The translations under genes and the position numbers were made by a program. 64,000 bases of DNA from Flavobacterium hungaricum (GTDB lineage Bacteria > Bacteroidota > Bacteroidia > Flavobacteriales > Flavobacteriaceae): NCBI RefSeq assembly GCF_015182285.1, contig NZ_PRDM01000003.1, forward strand, positions 186,001 through 250,000, given 5' to 3'. Below the pieces are notes generated by a model, which worked only from the letters and a program-made list of their open reading frames with translations, made no database searches and was not told where the DNA came from. This document shows positions 45,157 through 54,453 of this stretch, in pieces (position 1 is the first letter of the stretch; every line of letters begins with the position of its first letter).

Positions 45157-46344
45157 ATGATGCTTAAAACCCGTTATGTTGTTTTTTTCCTGTTTTGTGC
45201 AATCTTAAAAATGACAGCACAAGATCAGGCAGTTATTTCAGATCAGTTAAAATGGTCAGAACGAATTGCTGTTTCTATTATGAATAAATATCCAAAAGCG
45301 TGGCAGCTAGACGGAAATGAAAAACCAAAATGGGATTATAAAATGGGTTTTGTACTTTCTGGTTTTGAAAAATTGTATCAGAAAACAAACGACAAAAAGT
45401 ATTTCAATTATACCAAAGCGTATGTGGATGAAATGATTGACAGCACGGGAAACATCAAAAAATACGATCTCAAAGAATACAATATCGATTATTTGAATCC
45501 GACAAAACTGTTGTTTAATCTGTATGACGTTACTAAAGATTCCCGTTATTTTCAGATTATCGGTAAGGTTAGAAATCAGCTTGAAACGCATCCCAGAACA
45601 GCGAGCGGCGGTTTTTGGCACAAACAGATTTATCCAAATCAAATGTGGATAGACGGTTTGTATATGGCAGAACCATTTTATACGCAGTTTACGGTAAAAT
45701 ACGAAAAAGGAAAAAGTTTAGATGATGTTGCCAGACAATTTGAGCTGGTGCACGATCATATGATAGATCCAAAAACGGGATTGGTATATCAGGCTTGGGA
45801 CGAAAGTAAAGAAATTGCCTGGGCAGACAAACAAACCGGAACTTCGCCTACCATCTGGGGGCGCGGGATTGGCTGGTACATGATTGCCTTGGTAGAAACG
45901 CTGGATTATTTTCCGAAGTCACATCCAAAATATAAAGTTTTGGTGGGGTATTTGAATGAAATTGCTAAGAATGTAAATCAGTATAAAAGTGAATCAGGGC
46001 TTTGGTATCAGGTTGCTGATAAACCAGAAAAGTTTGGGAACTACGTAGAATCGTCTGCTTCTGGAATGATTATTTATGCTTTTGCAAAAGGTGCCGATAA
46101 AGGGTATCTGCCTTCAAGTTATAAAACGACCGCTAAAAAATCTTTTGACAGTTTTGTAAAAGAGTTCGTAAAAGTGGATAAAAAAGGGGAAGTGAATATT
46201 CTAAACAGTTCCTCAAATGTGGGTTTGGGCGGCAAGCCTTTTCGTGACGGCACCAATGATTATTACTTAACAGCCAAACCAAAAGAAAACGGTGCGATTG
46301 CTTACGGTGCTTTTTTATTGAGCGCTGTAGAATTGAATAAATAA
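45157..46344 (+). CDS. GH88/105 unsaturated rhamnogalacturonyl hydrolase 1
   Basis: 395 residues with signal peptide ending KMTAQ. The (alpha/alpha)6 barrel family is shown by HPRTASGGFWHKQIYPNQMWIDGLYMAEPFY, in which the Asp of MWIDGLYM is the conserved catalytic residue, and by GTSPTIWGRGIGWYM and SGLWYQV. Such enzymes remove the unsaturated uronic acid left at oligosaccharide ends by lyases, giving the substrate of KduI. First of three tandem paralogues and the most divergent at its C-terminus. Periplasmic. Confidence 0.92.
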   Translation: MMLKTRYVVFFLFCAILKMTAQDQAVISDQLKWSERIAVSIMNKYPKAWQLDGNEKPKWDYKMGFVLSGFEKLYQKTNDKKYFNYTKAYVDEMIDSTGNIKKYDLKEYNIDYLNPTKLLFNLYDVTKDSRYFQIIGKVRNQLETHPRTASGGFWHKQIYPNQMWIDGLYMAEPFYTQFTVKYEKGKSLDDVARQFELVHDHMIDPKTGLVYQAWDESKEIAWADKQTGTSPTIWGRGIGWYMIALVETLDYFPKSHPKYKVLVGYLNEIAKNVNQYKSESGLWYQVADKPEKFGNYVESSASGMIIYAFAKGADKGYLPSSYKTTAKKSFDSFVKEFVKVDKKGEVNILNSSSNVGLGGKPFRDGTNDYYLTAKPKENGAIAYGAFLLSAVELNK

Positions 46345-46362
46345 CGGTTTAACAGGGATAAA

Positions 46363-47580
46363 ATGAATTACAGAAAGAATAAAAATACTGTTCTAGTTGC
46401 AATGACGGGGATATTTCTTTTGCTGTCTGTTCTAGTTTCCGGGCAGGAAAAGTCGGGTTCTTCGGCTGTGATTTCTAAAGATTTAAGATGGTCCGAAAAA
46501 ATGGCACTTTCGATTATGAAACGTGCACCCAAAGCCTGGCAGATCGACAATAACGAGAAACCAAAATGGGATTATAAAATAGGTCTGGCCATGCTGGCGT
46601 TTCAAAAATTGTATCAAAAAACGCATAATCCTGTTTACTTTGATTATGCAAAAGGCTATGCAGAATCGACGATTAACGAATCGGGTGAGATTCTCAATTA
46701 TAAATTAGAAGATTACAATATTGATAATATCAATGCCGGAAAAATACTTTTTGATCTTTACGATTCGACCAAAGATAAACGGTATCTTACGGCTTTGCAA
46801 ACCTTGAGAAAGCAGTTAGAAACGCATCCAAGAACCAATTCGGGCGGGTTTTGGCACAAAAAGATTTATCCGAACCAAATGTGGCTTGACGGTTTATACA
46901 TGGGCGAACCGTTTTACGCGCGTTACACTGCCGAATTTGAAAACAATAAAGCCTTTGACGATATTGTCAAACAGTTTGAAGAAATTCACAAACACACGTT
47001 AGATCCTAAAACGGGATTGCTTTTTCATGCTTGGGACGAGAGTAAACAAATGGCTTGGGCCAATAAAAAAACGGGTACTTCACCAAACTTTTGGTCGCGG
47101 TCTATTGGCTGGTACATGATGGCTTTGGTCGATGTGCTGGATTATATGCCAAAAGAGCATCCAAAAAGAAAAGAGTTGATTGTGTATTTTACTGATATTT
47201 CAAAAGCAGTTTTAAAGTATCAGGACAAGTCAGGATTATGGTATCAGGTAACAGATGCTGGAAACAAAAAAGGAAATTATCTGGAGGCTTCGGGATCTGA
47301 AATGTTTGTGTACGCTTTCGCTAAAGGGGCAAACAAAGGGTATTTGCCAAGCAGTTATATCAACGCGGCTTTAAAAGGTTTTGAAGCAATTATAGACAAA
47401 TTAATTACGGTTGATCCAGATGGCGAACTGCACATTACGCAAGTCTGTGCCAGTGCAGGTTTAGGAGGAAATCCATATAGAGATGGTTCGTATGAATATT
47501 ATATAAACGAAAAGATAAAAGTGGACAATTCACACGGGTTAGGCCCTTTTATTTTGGCGGCATTGGAATTGGATAATTAG
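46363..47580 (+). CDS. GH88/105 unsaturated rhamnogalacturonyl hydrolase 2
   Basis: 405 residues with signal sequence ending VLVSGQ. The motifs HPRTNSGGFWHKKIYPNQMWLDGLYMGEPFY (catalytic Asp in MWLDGLYM), GTSPNFWSRSIGWYMMALVD, SGLWYQVTD, ASGSEMFVYAFAKGANKGYL and AGLGGNPYRDGSYEYY are conserved. It is closest to the third paralogue. The 18-bp gap after the first copy indicates one operon. Different copies may prefer different chain lengths or neighbouring sugars. Confidence 0.92.
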   Translation: MNYRKNKNTVLVAMTGIFLLLSVLVSGQEKSGSSAVISKDLRWSEKMALSIMKRAPKAWQIDNNEKPKWDYKIGLAMLAFQKLYQKTHNPVYFDYAKGYAESTINESGEILNYKLEDYNIDNINAGKILFDLYDSTKDKRYLTALQTLRKQLETHPRTNSGGFWHKKIYPNQMWLDGLYMGEPFYARYTAEFENNKAFDDIVKQFEEIHKHTLDPKTGLLFHAWDESKQMAWANKKTGTSPNFWSRSIGWYMMALVDVLDYMPKEHPKRKELIVYFTDISKAVLKYQDKSGLWYQVTDAGNKKGNYLEASGSEMFVYAFAKGANKGYLPSSYINAALKGFEAIIDKLITVDPDGELHITQVCASAGLGGNPYRDGSYEYYINEKIKVDNSHGLGPFILAALELDN

Positions 47581-47705
47581 GGTAATTGGGTAATTGGGGC
47601 AATTAGATAATTAGACAATTAGATAATTAGGAAACTGGGTAATTGGGGCAATTAGATAATTAGATAATTGGGTAATTAGATAATTGGATCATGAGAAATT
47701 AGAAA
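47581..47705. repeat. AT-rich tandem repeat between two GH105 genes
   Basis: Degenerate 9-10 bp units of the type aattagata / ggtaattgg are repeated about a dozen times. A larger block, gggtaattggggcaattag, occurs twice about 50 bp apart. It could vary in length by slippage. There is no gene or clear promoter in it. Confidence 0.85.
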
Positions 47706-47762
47706 ATTGAAAATAGATAATACAAAAAAAAAGAAAATAGTAGAATTTAAATATATTTTGAA

Positions 47763-48989
47763 ATGAAGAAGAGTAAAAAACAAAGTTATTTCATGTCGGT
47801 TTTATTGGTTTGCCTGATAACGGTTACCAGTTGTAAAGTAACTTCTCAGGAGCCTGCAAAAAAAGACATCGTAATCGGAAAGAATTTAAAATGGTCTGAT
47901 AAAATGGCTTTGACCTTGATGAAACGCCATCCAGAAGCGTATATGCTGGATGATGCTAAAAAGCCAAAATGGGATTATGTACACGCTTTAGTTTTACATT
48001 CAATCGAAGAATTATACAAAAAAAATCCAGATCCGAGATACAAGGCGTATGTAAGAGGTTATGTGGATGAATTGGTGCAGGCAGACGGAGAAATCAAAAC
48101 CTACGAATTTGATAAATACAATATCGATTTGGTGGTGCCTGGACGTTTGCTTTTTGATATCTATGCAGAGTCAAAACAAGATAAATATTTAAAAGCATTA
48201 CAGCAGATTCGCAAACAATTGGCAGAACAGCCAAGAACGGCCAGCGGCGGATTCTGGCACAAACAAATCTATCCGAATCAAATGTGGTTAGACGGTTTGT
48301 ACATGGGAGAGCCATTTTACACACAATACACTGTGACATTTGAAAACGGAAAAAGTTTAGACGATATCGCCAAACAATTTGAATTGATTCAGCTTCATGC
48401 AACCGATCCAAAAACAGGATTGTTGTACCACGGCTGGGACGAGAGCAAACAAATGCCTTGGGCAAATAAAGAAACAGGAAACTCGCCAAACTTCTGGTCA
48501 AGAGCTTTAGGCTGGTATGTTATGGCATTGGTTGATGTTTTAGATTATTTTCCAAAAGACCACCCAAAACAAAAAGAATTAGTAAAATATCTAAACAACA
48601 CTTCTGAAGCTTTGGCTAAATATCAGGATAAATCATCAGGATTATGGTATCAGGTGACAGACAGAGGCGGTGATAAGGACAATTATCTAGAAGCATCTGG
48701 ATCTTCAATGTTTGCTTATGCTTTTGCAAAAGGAGCCAACAAAGGATATTTACCATCAAAATACAAAAAACTAGCCAACAAAGCTTTTGACGGATTGACT
48801 AAAATTTTAATCAAAAAAGTAGATGAAGACGGCGGTATCACCTTAACAAACTGTTGCCAGGTAGCAGGTCTGGGAGGAACTCCATACCGTGACGGTTCTT
48901 ACGAATATTACGTAAACGAAAGAAAAAAAGACAACGACCCTAAAGCAACAGGTCCATTTATTTTGGCTGCTTTAGAATTGAATAGATAA
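47763..48989 (+). CDS. GH88/105 unsaturated rhamnogalacturonyl hydrolase 3 (lipoprotein)
   Basis: 408 residues. Unlike the other two copies it has a lipobox (TVTSC), so it is membrane-anchored. Motifs QPRTASGGFWHKQIYPNQMWLDGLYMGEPFY (catalytic Asp in MWLDGLYM), GNSPNFWSRALGWYVMALVD, SGLWYQVTD, ASGSSMFAYAFAKGANKGYL and AGLGGTPYRDGSYEYY are conserved. The different anchoring suggests a different location of action from its paralogues, perhaps the outer membrane. Confidence 0.92.
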   Translation: MKKSKKQSYFMSVLLVCLITVTSCKVTSQEPAKKDIVIGKNLKWSDKMALTLMKRHPEAYMLDDAKKPKWDYVHALVLHSIEELYKKNPDPRYKAYVRGYVDELVQADGEIKTYEFDKYNIDLVVPGRLLFDIYAESKQDKYLKALQQIRKQLAEQPRTASGGFWHKQIYPNQMWLDGLYMGEPFYTQYTVTFENGKSLDDIAKQFELIQLHATDPKTGLLYHGWDESKQMPWANKETGNSPNFWSRALGWYVMALVDVLDYFPKDHPKQKELVKYLNNTSEALAKYQDKSSGLWYQVTDRGGDKDNYLEASGSSMFAYAFAKGANKGYLPSKYKKLANKAFDGLTKILIKKVDEDGGITLTNCCQVAGLGGTPYRDGSYEYYVNERKKDNDPKATGPFILAALELNR

Positions 48990-49016
48990 TTTTATAAGTT
49001 CCAAAAAAAACAAGAG

Positions 49017-49044
49017 TCCCGATCCCGAAGCTTTGGGATCGGGA
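49017..49044. repeat. Perfect 10-bp inverted repeat hairpin
   Basis: tcccgatccc and gggatcggga are exact reverse complements with an 8-bp centre. No T run follows on the + strand, although an A run (49003-49010) precedes it, so it could terminate only minus-strand transcripts. It may be a dispersed palindrome that slows or stabilises mRNA between the GH105 and GH43 genes. Confidence 0.7.
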
Positions 49045-49086
49045 TACTATCTGTAGGATTTAATTGGAAAGCATAATTACCAAAAA

Positions 49087-50682
49087 ATGAAAAATATAAA
49101 AGCCTTCTTTCTCTTATTATGTATATTCCTGATACAAAATAACTTTGCCCAAGTCTGGATACCAGACAACGGAGACGGAACCTATACAAACCCTATAATT
49201 CATGCCGATTATTCAGATCCCGATGTAGTTAGGGTTGGAGATGATTTTTATATGACTGCTTCGTCTTTTAACTGTATTCCGGGACTGCCAATTTTACATT
49301 CTAAAGATTTGGTAAGTTGGAAGATTCTGAGCTACGCGCTGCTAAAACAGCCGCCTTTTGAGACCTATGATCAGGTACAGCATGGCAATGGAGTTTGGGC
49401 ACCGAGCATTAATTATCACAATAACGAATTTTACATTTACTATCCAGATCCCGATTTCGGAATTTATATGATCAAATCCAAAAAAGTCGAAGGACCTTGG
49501 TCAGAGCCATTATTAGTAAAAGCAGGAAAAGGATTGATAGATCCGAGTCCGCTTTGGGATACAGATGGAAAAGCGTATCTCGTACACGCCTTTGCAGGAA
49601 GCCGCGCACAGATCAAAAGCCTGCTGGTTGTCTGCACGATGAAACCCGACGGAACTGTAGTAAATAATGACGAAGTGATGGTAATTGACGGACACGAAAG
49701 CGAAGGAACGATTGAAGGTCCAAAATTCTACAAACGAAATAATTACTATTATATTTTTGCTCCCGCAGGCGGTGTACCAACAGGCTGGCAGACCGTTTTA
49801 AGATCTAAAAATGTTTTTGGTCCCTATGAAAAGAAAAAAGTTCTGGAACAAGGATCTACAACCGTAAATGGGCCGCATCAAGGTGCGTGGGTAACAACAC
49901 AAACAGGAGAAGACTGGTTTTTTCACTTTCAGGATAAAGGCGCTTACGGTAGAATCGTACACCTGCAGCCGATGAAATGGGTAAACGACTGGCCCGAAAT
50001 GGGACAGGATTTTGATAAAAACGGAATAGGAGAACCCGTGACGACTTTTAAAAAACCAAATGTCGGCAAAAAATACCCGATCGAAACTCCAGCAGAATCA
50101 GACGAATTTAATACGCCAAAATTAGGGCTGCAATGGCAGTGGCAGGCCAATAAACAAACCAATTGGGGAATGGCGACGAGTTTAGGATATCTCAATTTGT
50201 ACTGTGTAACAGCCGTTGATTCTAAAAATATTTTTAATGCTCCTAATTTGTTACTGCAGAAGTTTCCAGCAGAAGAATTTACCGCAACTGCAAAACTGAC
50301 TTTTAATACCAGAATAAGCGGAGAATCTACTGGTTTGATCGTAATGGGCTTAGATTACAGCTATTTGTGTTTTAAGAATGAAAACGGAAAATTGTACCTC
50401 AGTCAAAAAACAGGAACCTTTAATAAGTCTGTTTCAGAATCAGAATCAAAACCGACAGCCATTTCAGGAAGTACTATTTATTTAAGAGTAAAAATTAAAA
50501 AAGGCGGAATCTGCAGTTTCTATTACAGCACAGACGATACCAATTACCAAAAAATCGGAACTGAGTTTACGGCAAAAGAAGGGAAATGGATTGGAGCCAA
50601 AGTAGGGCTTTTTGCCTTGGGTGAAAAAGTAACAAACGATTCCGGTAATGCTGCTGTAGATTGGTTTAGAATAACAAAATAA
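49087..50682 (+). CDS. GH43 glycoside hydrolase with concanavalin-type C-domain
   Basis: 531 residues with signal peptide ending NNFAQ. Five-bladed beta-propeller residues 1-320: catalytic base Asp44 (DYSDPDVVRVGD), pKa-modulating Asp152 (LIDPSPLW) and acid Glu210 (EGTIEGPKFYK). The C-terminal ~190 residues (ESDEFNTPKLGLQWQWQANK onward) form the beta-sandwich common in the xylosidase/arabinofuranosidase-type GH43. Likely removes arabinose, xylose or galactose side chains from pectin. Exact sugar unknown. Confidence 0.9.
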   Translation: MKNIKAFFLLLCIFLIQNNFAQVWIPDNGDGTYTNPIIHADYSDPDVVRVGDDFYMTASSFNCIPGLPILHSKDLVSWKILSYALLKQPPFETYDQVQHGNGVWAPSINYHNNEFYIYYPDPDFGIYMIKSKKVEGPWSEPLLVKAGKGLIDPSPLWDTDGKAYLVHAFAGSRAQIKSLLVVCTMKPDGTVVNNDEVMVIDGHESEGTIEGPKFYKRNNYYYIFAPAGGVPTGWQTVLRSKNVFGPYEKKKVLEQGSTTVNGPHQGAWVTTQTGEDWFFHFQDKGAYGRIVHLQPMKWVNDWPEMGQDFDKNGIGEPVTTFKKPNVGKKYPIETPAESDEFNTPKLGLQWQWQANKQTNWGMATSLGYLNLYCVTAVDSKNIFNAPNLLLQKFPAEEFTATAKLTFNTRISGESTGLIVMGLDYSYLCFKNENGKLYLSQKTGTFNKSVSESESKPTAISGSTIYLRVKIKKGGICSFYYSTDDTNYQKIGTEFTAKEGKWIGAKVGLFALGEKVTNDSGNAAVDWFRITK

Positions 50683-50688
50683 AAGAAA

Positions 50689-52689
50689 ATGAAAGGCATT
50701 CAGAAATACATTTTACTCGTTTTTTGCAGTTTAAGCTGGAGCTTGCAGGCGCAGCAGCCCTACAAAAACTGGTCAGAAATTATTCGCAAAAGCGAACCTG
50801 CATGGTTTGGTACAGCTGAAGCAAAAAAAGTGGCAGAGAATGTTTTGTTGTACCAAAGAGATATTGGCGGCTGGCCAAAAAACATCCAGATGCAGCAGGA
50901 ACTGACCGAAAAACAAAAGCGGGATTTACTGACGCTTAAAAAGACGGGAGTAGAAACGACCACAGACAACGGCGCAACCACTCAGGAAATGCTTTTTATG
51001 TCAAAAATGTTTGCACAGACCCAAGACGAACGTTACAAAGAATCATTTTTAAGAGGTTTAAATTATCTTTTAGAAGCGCAGTATGCCAACGGAGGCTGGC
51101 CGCAGTTTTATCCGTTAAAAAAAGGATATTATACCCACATTACTTACAATGATGATTCGATGGTAAACATTCTGAATGTCATTAGAAATATCGCAGACCA
51201 AACCAATTATTATAGTATCAAACCGTCTAATGATATAGTCGAAAAATGTAAAAAGTCCTTTGATAAAGGAATAGACTGTATCTTAAAAACGCAATACAAA
51301 CAAAACGGAGTTTTAACAGCGTGGTGCGCACAGCATGATGAAGTTACGATGCTGCCGGCAAACGCACGTGCTTTTGAACTGGCTTCGCTGAGTGGTTACG
51401 AATCGGTAAAAATTACACTGCTGCTGATGTCGATAGAAAAACCTTCAGCAGCGATTGTAACGGCAGTAAAAAATGCGGCAGCTTGGTTTGAAAAAACAAA
51501 AATTACGACTCTGGAAGAAGAAAGAGTACTGAATGACGCTGGGAAAATTATCGATAAAAAAATGGTTCCAGCAGTAAATGCACCGCCGATCTGGGCGCGA
51601 TTTATGGATTTAGAAACCAACGAACCTTTTTTCTGCGATCGAGACGGAATCAGAAAGACGTCTATAGATCAAATTGGCGCAGAAAGAAGAAACGGTTATT
51701 CCTGGTATTCTGATGCCGCAAAAGAAGTATTGAAAAAATTTCCAGACTGGGCAGTCAAAAACGGAACAAAAGTAGGAGCAGCGGTAAAAAAGAATGTTTC
51801 TTTGATTACTGTAGCGCAAGACGGCTCTGGCGATTTTACTAAAATTCAAGACGCAGTTTATGCCTGTCCGGCATTTCCGTACGAAACGGTAACCATATTC
51901 GTAAAAAACGGAATTTATAATGAAAAGGTGAGAATTCCAGAATGGAATACCAATGTCATTTTGAAGGGAGAGAGTAAAGAAAATACCATCATTACCTTTG
52001 ATGATAATTTTTCTAAAATCGCTTTAGGAAGAAACAGTACTTTTTATACTTACACTTTATTAGTAGAGGGAGAAGACTGTCTGGTATCCAATCTCACCAT
52101 AAAAAATGCTTCGGGCGATCACGGTCAGGGCATTGCATTATCTGTAACGGGCAATAGGGTTAAAGTTTCAAATTGTAACCTTTTAGGAAATCAGGATACT
52201 TTGTATGTATCGGGTAAAGAAGCAAAACATTATTTTAAAGACTGTTACATAGAAGGTACAACCGATTTTATCTTTGGAAGCGCGACAGCATTGTTTGAAA
52301 ACTGCGTGATTCACAGTATTAAAAGTTCGTATATCACAGCAGCTTCCACTCCAGAAGGAACCGCTTTTGGTTTTGTTTTTAAAGATTGTAAACTTACGGC
52401 CAGTCCAGAAGCAAAAGAAGTGTATCTCGGAAGGCCTTGGCGTATTTATGCGAAAACCATTTTCTTAAACTGCGAAATGGGTAAACATATTAAATCGGAA
52501 GGCTGGGAAAACTGGTCGAAACCAGAAGCAGAGAAAAAATCGTTTTATGCAGAATACAACAATACCGGAGAAGGCGCTGCTGTCTCCAAAAGAGTAAAAT
52601 GGTCGCACCAGCTTTCTAAAAAACAAGCGGCATCATTTACAAACGCTGTTATTTTAAAAGATAAAACAGACAATTGGTTTTTAAAATAG
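50689..52689 (+). CDS. Pectate lyase (PL10)-pectinesterase (CE8) fusion
   Basis: 666 residues with signal peptide ending WSLQAQQ. Residues about 25-350 match the PelA/Pel-15E type pectate lyase (PL10) helical barrel: RDIGGWPKNIQM, NGATTQEMLF and YANGGWPQFYPL are typical. Residues about 369-650 form a CE8 pectin methylesterase beta-helix with GNQDTL near 501, DFIFG near 526 and LGRPW near 580, which carry the two catalytic Asp and the Arg. One polypeptide can therefore remove methyl groups and cut the exposed homogalacturonan by beta-elimination. The gap to the GH43 gene is 6 bp. Confidence 0.92.
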   Translation: MKGIQKYILLVFCSLSWSLQAQQPYKNWSEIIRKSEPAWFGTAEAKKVAENVLLYQRDIGGWPKNIQMQQELTEKQKRDLLTLKKTGVETTTDNGATTQEMLFMSKMFAQTQDERYKESFLRGLNYLLEAQYANGGWPQFYPLKKGYYTHITYNDDSMVNILNVIRNIADQTNYYSIKPSNDIVEKCKKSFDKGIDCILKTQYKQNGVLTAWCAQHDEVTMLPANARAFELASLSGYESVKITLLLMSIEKPSAAIVTAVKNAAAWFEKTKITTLEEERVLNDAGKIIDKKMVPAVNAPPIWARFMDLETNEPFFCDRDGIRKTSIDQIGAERRNGYSWYSDAAKEVLKKFPDWAVKNGTKVGAAVKKNVSLITVAQDGSGDFTKIQDAVYACPAFPYETVTIFVKNGIYNEKVRIPEWNTNVILKGESKENTIITFDDNFSKIALGRNSTFYTYTLLVEGEDCLVSNLTIKNASGDHGQGIALSVTGNRVKVSNCNLLGNQDTLYVSGKEAKHYFKDCYIEGTTDFIFGSATALFENCVIHSIKSSYITAASTPEGTAFGFVFKDCKLTASPEAKEVYLGRPWRIYAKTIFLNCEMGKHIKSEGWENWSKPEAEKKSFYAEYNNTGEGAAVSKRVKWSHQLSKKQAASFTNAVILKDKTDNWFLK

Positions 52690-52913
52690 ATTTTCATTAT
52701 AATAGATTGTATTTATTGTAAGAATATTTCAGATAGTTAAAAACTTTTGTAATTGACTTCTGTAAATTAAATCTGAATAATTTTAAAGTAAAAATCGGTA
52801 TCTTGTGCCATTGAGGTATAAATAACCGGTTAAAACGTCTTAAAATAAGTTTATGATTTTTTTTAGTCCAAAAACAGCGATAATTTAGATCATGCTATTA
52901 AATAAACAAACAA

Positions 52914-54266
52914 ATGAGGAATCTTAAATACTTGGTTTTAGTTTTAATTTCTAGTGCCGCTTTTGCGCAGGACAATTTATTTCCGACAGCTAAAGCGGAT
53001 TCGATTATTAAAAATATACAGCTTCCTGTAATTCCTTCGTATCAAATAAACATTACTCAATTAGGGGCAAAAGGAGACTCTGTTACCGATAATAAAAAGT
53101 TTTTTGACAAAGCCATGGCATTGTGCCAAAAGAAAAAAGGCGGCACTATTATCGTACCCAAGGGAATTTACAAGATAAACGGTCCCATTCATTTTGTAAG
53201 CAATGTCAATTTAAAGATTGAGAAAGGGGCGAAAATTAAATTCAGTGACAATCCAAAAGATTATCTTCCGATGGTTTTAACCAGCTGGGAAGGAACAATG
53301 CTCTACAATTACAGTCCGCTTATTTACGCTGCCAATTGTACCAATATCGCAATTTCTGGAGAAGGAACTCTTGACGGTGAAGGAGGAAAAACCTGGAAAA
53401 CCTTTAAAGCAAAAGAAGGAAAAGGCAAAGAATTAAGCCGTGAAATGAATCATACCAATGTGCCTGTTGAAAACAGAAAATTTGGAGAGGGTTATTTTTT
53501 AAGACCTCAGATGATTCAGTTTCTCAATAGTAAAAATATTTTAGTAGAAAATATTAGAATCGAAAACTCGCCTTTCTGGTGCCTCCATCTTTTAAAATCA
53601 CAAAGTATAACCATTCGCGGGATCAGCTACAAATCGCTAAATCACAATAATGACGGAATTGATCCGGAGTACGCCAAAGACGTTTTAATAGAAAAGGTAA
53701 ACTTTGACAACGGAGATGATAACGTAGCCATAAAAGCCGGCCGTGACCACGAAGGCAGGGCAAATACGGCAACGCCAAGTGAAAACATCGTGATTAGAAA
53801 CTGTAATTTTAAAGGACTTCACGGTGTGGTTATTGGCAGTGAAATGTCGGCTGGAGTGCAAAATGTATTTGTAGAAAACTGCAAAACAATCGGTTATTTA
53901 AAAAGAGGCATTTATTTGAAAACCAATGCCGACAGAGGAGGTTTTATCAAAAATGTGTATGTTCAAAACATACAGCTCGATGAGGTAGAGGACTGTATTT
54001 ACATGACGGCCAATTATCATGGAGAAGGAAAGGGATATCAATCTGATATTTCAAACATTCATTTTTCAAATATTACCTGCAATAAAGCATCAGAATCCGG
54101 AATTGTCATTCAGGGATTTCCGGATAAAAAGATCCGAAACATATCTTTAAACAATATCGAAATTAAAGAGGCTAAAAATGCCTTGTCCAATGAAAATGCA
54201 GCAAATGTTTTAATGACCGATGTTTTTATTGGTAAAAGAGCGACTGTGCCTACGGCGGCTAAATAG
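52914..54266 (+). CDS. GH28 enzyme 2, divergent active-site motifs
   Basis: 450 residues with signal peptide ending AAFAQ. It has the GH28 beta-helix: HNNDGIDPEYA near residue 243, GDDN near 266 and GSEMSAG. The catalytic Asp residues are retained, but two sites differ from the polygalacturonase at 36778: GHGGVVIG becomes GLHGVVIG and the RIK motif (RAIRIKTN) becomes YLK (RGIYLKTN). Loss of the substrate-binding Arg suggests a substrate other than plain polygalacturonate, such as rhamnogalacturonan or a decorated backbone. It lies before a rhamnogalacturonan acetylesterase, which supports that reading. Confidence 0.88.
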   Translation: MRNLKYLVLVLISSAAFAQDNLFPTAKADSIIKNIQLPVIPSYQINITQLGAKGDSVTDNKKFFDKAMALCQKKKGGTIIVPKGIYKINGPIHFVSNVNLKIEKGAKIKFSDNPKDYLPMVLTSWEGTMLYNYSPLIYAANCTNIAISGEGTLDGEGGKTWKTFKAKEGKGKELSREMNHTNVPVENRKFGEGYFLRPQMIQFLNSKNILVENIRIENSPFWCLHLLKSQSITIRGISYKSLNHNNDGIDPEYAKDVLIEKVNFDNGDDNVAIKAGRDHEGRANTATPSENIVIRNCNFKGLHGVVIGSEMSAGVQNVFVENCKTIGYLKRGIYLKTNADRGGFIKNVYVQNIQLDEVEDCIYMTANYHGEGKGYQSDISNIHFSNITCNKASESGIVIQGFPDKKIRNISLNNIEIKEAKNALSNENAANVLMTDVFIGKRATVPTAAK

Positions 54267-54277
54267 GTTTTTTTTTA

Positions 54278-54336
54278 AAGGTGCTGAGGTGCTGAGGTTC
54301 AGAGGTACAAAGGTACAAAGGTACAGGTTCTGAGGG
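54278..54336. repeat. Short GC-richer tandem repeats
   Basis: Repeats of gaggtgct and gaggtacaaaggtac-type units (aggtgctgaggtgctgagg, then gtacaaaggtacaaaggtac) form a tract between the GH28 and esterase genes. It may vary by slippage; no gene is encoded. Confidence 0.75.
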
Positions 54337-54453
54337 TTTTGTTGGAGTCTTGTCATTGTAGAGGCTGGTCGCAGTGTGTCTCTAGAACCTATTGGATTAA
54401 AACAACAAACAAAAAAACACTGCGTGCTTCGCGGTTAAATAAAAAATATAAAA

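Noticed and set aside
47581..47705. Possible CRISPR or origin repeat
   Set aside because: Degenerate AT-rich units without spacers, no replication genes nearby.
49017..49044. Rho-independent terminator after the third GH105 gene
   Set aside because: Strong hairpin but no T run on the + strand, so it is not called a terminator for that gene.
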